A stretch of 64,000 nucleotides of DNA from an uncultured Megasphaera sp. (lineage in GTDB: Bacteria; Bacillota; Negativicutes; Veillonellales; Megasphaeraceae). Shown here piece by piece: positions 62,417-64,000 of this stretch; positions within the stretch are counted from its first letter, which is position 1; the number at the start of each line of letters is the position of its first letter. The stretch covers positions 1-64,000 of the forward strand of contig CAKPYN010000008.1 in assembly GCA_934202965.1 (NCBI GenBank), given 5' to 3'. The position numbers were made by a program, and so were the translations under genes. The notes under the pieces are model-generated. The model was not told where the DNA came from, made no database searches, and saw nothing but the letters and a program-made list of their open reading frames with translations.

Positions 62417-63067
62417 ATGACCGAAGAAGAAAAGATCATGGCAGGCTGCATGTTTAATAATCGCGCACCCGAATTAGTCCAATGCAAACGCAAAGCACAT
62501 CGTGCCTGTCTTCGTTTTAATCAACTTGATGAAAGTGACCCGGAACGACAGCCTATCCTTAAAAACATACTCGCATCTATTGGCGATGTGTATTATTTTC
62601 AAGGGCCCCTGCAGTTTAATTACGGCTGTCATACCCATATAGGCAATAATTTTTTTGCCAACTTTAACCTGACCGTCATGGATGACGGCCCGATTTATAT
62701 TGGCGATAATGTATGCTTAGGGCCTAATGTTTCCCTAATGGCCACCAATCATCCCTTATTGGCGCAAGAACGATTAGGATTAAATCCGCAGGGAAAAATG
62801 ACCATGGCTGAATATGCCAAAGGTATTCATATTGGAAACAATGTATGGATTGCCAGTAATGTCATCGTCATTGACGACGTCCATATTGGAAATAACGTGG
62901 TCATTGGCGCAGGCAGTGTCGTTACCAAAGATATACCAGACCATTATCTTGCCTACGGAAATCCCTGTCGTCCCGTTCGCCTGATTACAGAAAAAGACAG
63001 TCAATCCCAATTGATTCTTCCTGAAGACCAGGAACATTTTAAATATAACCTATCTCACTGTGAATAA
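62417..63067 (+). CDS. maltose/galactoside O-acetyltransferase-like protein
   Basis: A 216-residue left-handed beta-helix acetyltransferase of the Maa/LacA/NodL group. Residues 1-55 form the Maa N-terminal cap (EEKIMAGCMFNNRAPELVQ). The hexapeptide repeats follow, with GNNFFANFNLTVMDDGP and the catalytic His in ATNHPL, then GNNVWIASNVIVIDDVHIG. Transfers acetyl from CoA to a sugar or similar acceptor; the exact substrate is unknown. GAGGTGA lies just before the ATG. Confidence 0.92.
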   Translation: MTEEEKIMAGCMFNNRAPELVQCKRKAHRACLRFNQLDESDPERQPILKNILASIGDVYYFQGPLQFNYGCHTHIGNNFFANFNLTVMDDGPIYIGDNVCLGPNVSLMATNHPLLAQERLGLNPQGKMTMAEYAKGIHIGNNVWIASNVIVIDDVHIGNNVVIGAGSVVTKDIPDHYLAYGNPCRPVRLITEKDSQSQLILPEDQEHFKYNLSHCE

Positions 63068-63083
63068 GTAAAGGAGAAGTATT

Positions 63084-63632
63084 GTGAAATATGTCATCGC
63101 ATCTGATATTCATGGCTCAGCCTACTACTGCCAACAATTGCTAGGGCAGTTTCAAAAAGAACAAGCATCTCGTCTGATCTTGCTTGGCGACATTCTCTAC
63201 CACGGCCCCCGCAATGACCTGCCCAAAGAGTATAGCCCCAAGGACGTATTGGCACAGCTCAACGCGTACAAACAGCAAATCGTCTGTGTACGCGGCAACT
63301 GCGACAGCGAAGTAGACCAAATGGTATTAGAATTTCCTATACTGGCTGACTATGCCTTATTGTCTGTCGGCAGTCATCTATTGTTTGCCACACACGGCCA
63401 TATCCATAATCTCCAGCATGTGCCGCCGCTTCAGCCGGGAGATATTCTTCTTCACGGTCATACCCATGTACCAGCATGGCAGCCATTTGGCATACAGCAA
63501 TATTACCTCAATCCCGGCTCCATTTCTCTGCCTAAAGAAAATTCACCTCATAGTTATATGACCTTGGAAGACACAACGTTCTACTGGAAAACGATAGATG
63601 GAACCATCTATCATACGCTGCAAATAAAATAA
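63084..63632 (+). CDS. yfcE: YfcE-type metallophosphoesterase
   Basis: A 182-residue calcineurin-like phosphodiesterase. Motifs: YVIASDIHGSAYYCQQLL, LLGDILYHGPRN, VRGNCDSEVD, and the late GHTHVPAWQ. All five metal-binding blocks of the family are present. The start is GTG at 63084, 7 bases after AAGGAG, cotranscribed with the acetyltransferase gene (gap 16). Confidence 0.92.
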   Translation: MKYVIASDIHGSAYYCQQLLGQFQKEQASRLILLGDILYHGPRNDLPKEYSPKDVLAQLNAYKQQIVCVRGNCDSEVDQMVLEFPILADYALLSVGSHLLFATHGHIHNLQHVPPLQPGDILLHGHTHVPAWQPFGIQQYYLNPGSISLPKENSPHSYMTLEDTTFYWKTIDGTIYHTLQIK

Positions 63633-63643
63633 GATTCCTACGA

Positions 63644-63692
63644 AACCTTTGCAAAACAGGCACGCCTTTCATATTGCAAAGGTTCTTTTTTT
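63644..63692 (+). terminator. intrinsic terminator after yfcE
   Basis: AACCTTTGCAA (63644) pairs with TTGCAAAGGTT at 63674-63684, followed by CTTTTTTT. It lies 10 bases past the stop. Confidence 0.85.
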
Positions 63693-63805
63693 GATTTATT
63701 TTCCATTATGCCCCCCTGTCTTAAAGTTAATGAACCATTATAACTTTATGAGCGTACTCAATACAGTTAATTTCAATCGCAGCCTATACGAAAAACCAAT
63801 TGATC

Positions 63806-64000
63806 TTATAACATCGTTTCAAATTTATCGGCAGGAATTGGTTTTGCAAAATAAAAGCCTTTTATCACATCACAATCATGATCTCGCAAAAATTCATATT
63901 GTTCTTTTGTTTCTACACCTTCCGCGATGGTCCTCATATGCATCAATTTGGTAATATCTATAAATATGCGATCGTAACGCACCTATTTTTTCTGTATTGG
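63806..64000 (-). pseudogene. C-terminal remnant of an EAL-domain phosphodiesterase
   Basis: On the minus strand the frame ending at TAA 63808-63806 reads MRTIAEGVETKEQYEFL, then CDVIKGFYFAKPIPADKFE, the EAL-domain C-terminus (c-di-GMP phosphodiesterase). Directly before it, DRIFIDI joins TKLMHM, so about 15-20 residues seem missing, and a TAG stop precedes this at 63985-63983. It is therefore probably a broken gene; the window edge prevents a firm verdict. Confidence 0.55.

Noticed and set aside
1..64000. tRNA, rRNA, CRISPR array or insertion sequence
   Set aside because: No cloverleaf-like sequence with a T-loop, no spaced direct repeats and no transposase frame were seen by eye; a tRNA or repeat scan would be decisive.

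Overview
The window reads as a chromosome segment of an anaerobic, diderm Firmicute of the class Negativicutes, most like Veillonellaceae/Megasphaera. This is inferred from gene content only. The supporting genes are a single-chain 1171-residue pyruvate:ferredoxin oxidoreductase, acetate kinase, a B12-dependent MetH without its own activation domain, HemZ next to HisS, a SpoIID-like protein and a stand-alone lipoprotein repertoire. No tRNA, rRNA, CRISPR array or intact insertion sequence was seen. Most genes lie on the minus strand in long, tightly packed operons with ATGA or TAATG junctions.

Layout. 1-5.6 kb: a B12/methionine operon (pgeF, a MetH-activation-domain/RACo-type reactivase fusion, metH). 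5.6-7.9 kb: a MATE transporter behind a promoter-attenuator leader, then ogt and tatA. 8.0-13.9 kb: an accessory redox island. It encodes a cupin, an exported CMD-family protein, an exported flavodoxin lipoprotein, an exported cyclophilin-like lipoprotein, a Tat-type FMN-reductase lipoprotein, a Tat-type DUF362 protein, three MerR-family regulators, a 33-residue peptide and at least four promoters with the 19-bp spacer typical of MerR control. 13.9-15.7 kb: a variable patch with a degenerate holin-like/TxpA-type toxin ORF and an AAA/DUF4143 ATPase. 15.8-17.1 kb: a second DUF362 protein, this one carrying a ferredoxin insert.

17.1-26.1 kb: the conserved ruvC-ruvA-ruvB-DUF2905-spoIID-queA-tgt-yajC-FTHF ligase-secD-secF run, in which four genes use TTG starts. 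26.2-32.8 kb: mscS, rpmF, yceD, a TGS-uridine-kinase fusion, RseC and two uncharacterised proteins. 32.9-44.3 kb: recJ-relA-dtd-MBL-AI-2E transporter-fur-hemZ-hisS-aspS. 44.4-53.8 kb: central fermentation (nifJ, a divergent LysR regulator, ackA) with tmcAL. 53.9-64 kb: gltS, the uvrB-uvrA-uvrC excision repair operon, an acetyltransferase, a YfcE-type phosphodiesterase and the broken end of an EAL-domain gene.

Functionally, most of the window is housekeeping: translation, tRNA modification, secretion, DNA repair, stringent response and pyruvate-to-acetate energy metabolism. The unusual parts are the reactivase fusion paired with a truncated MetH, the envelope-directed redox island with its nested MerR promoters, and the small-peptide loci inside and beside that island.
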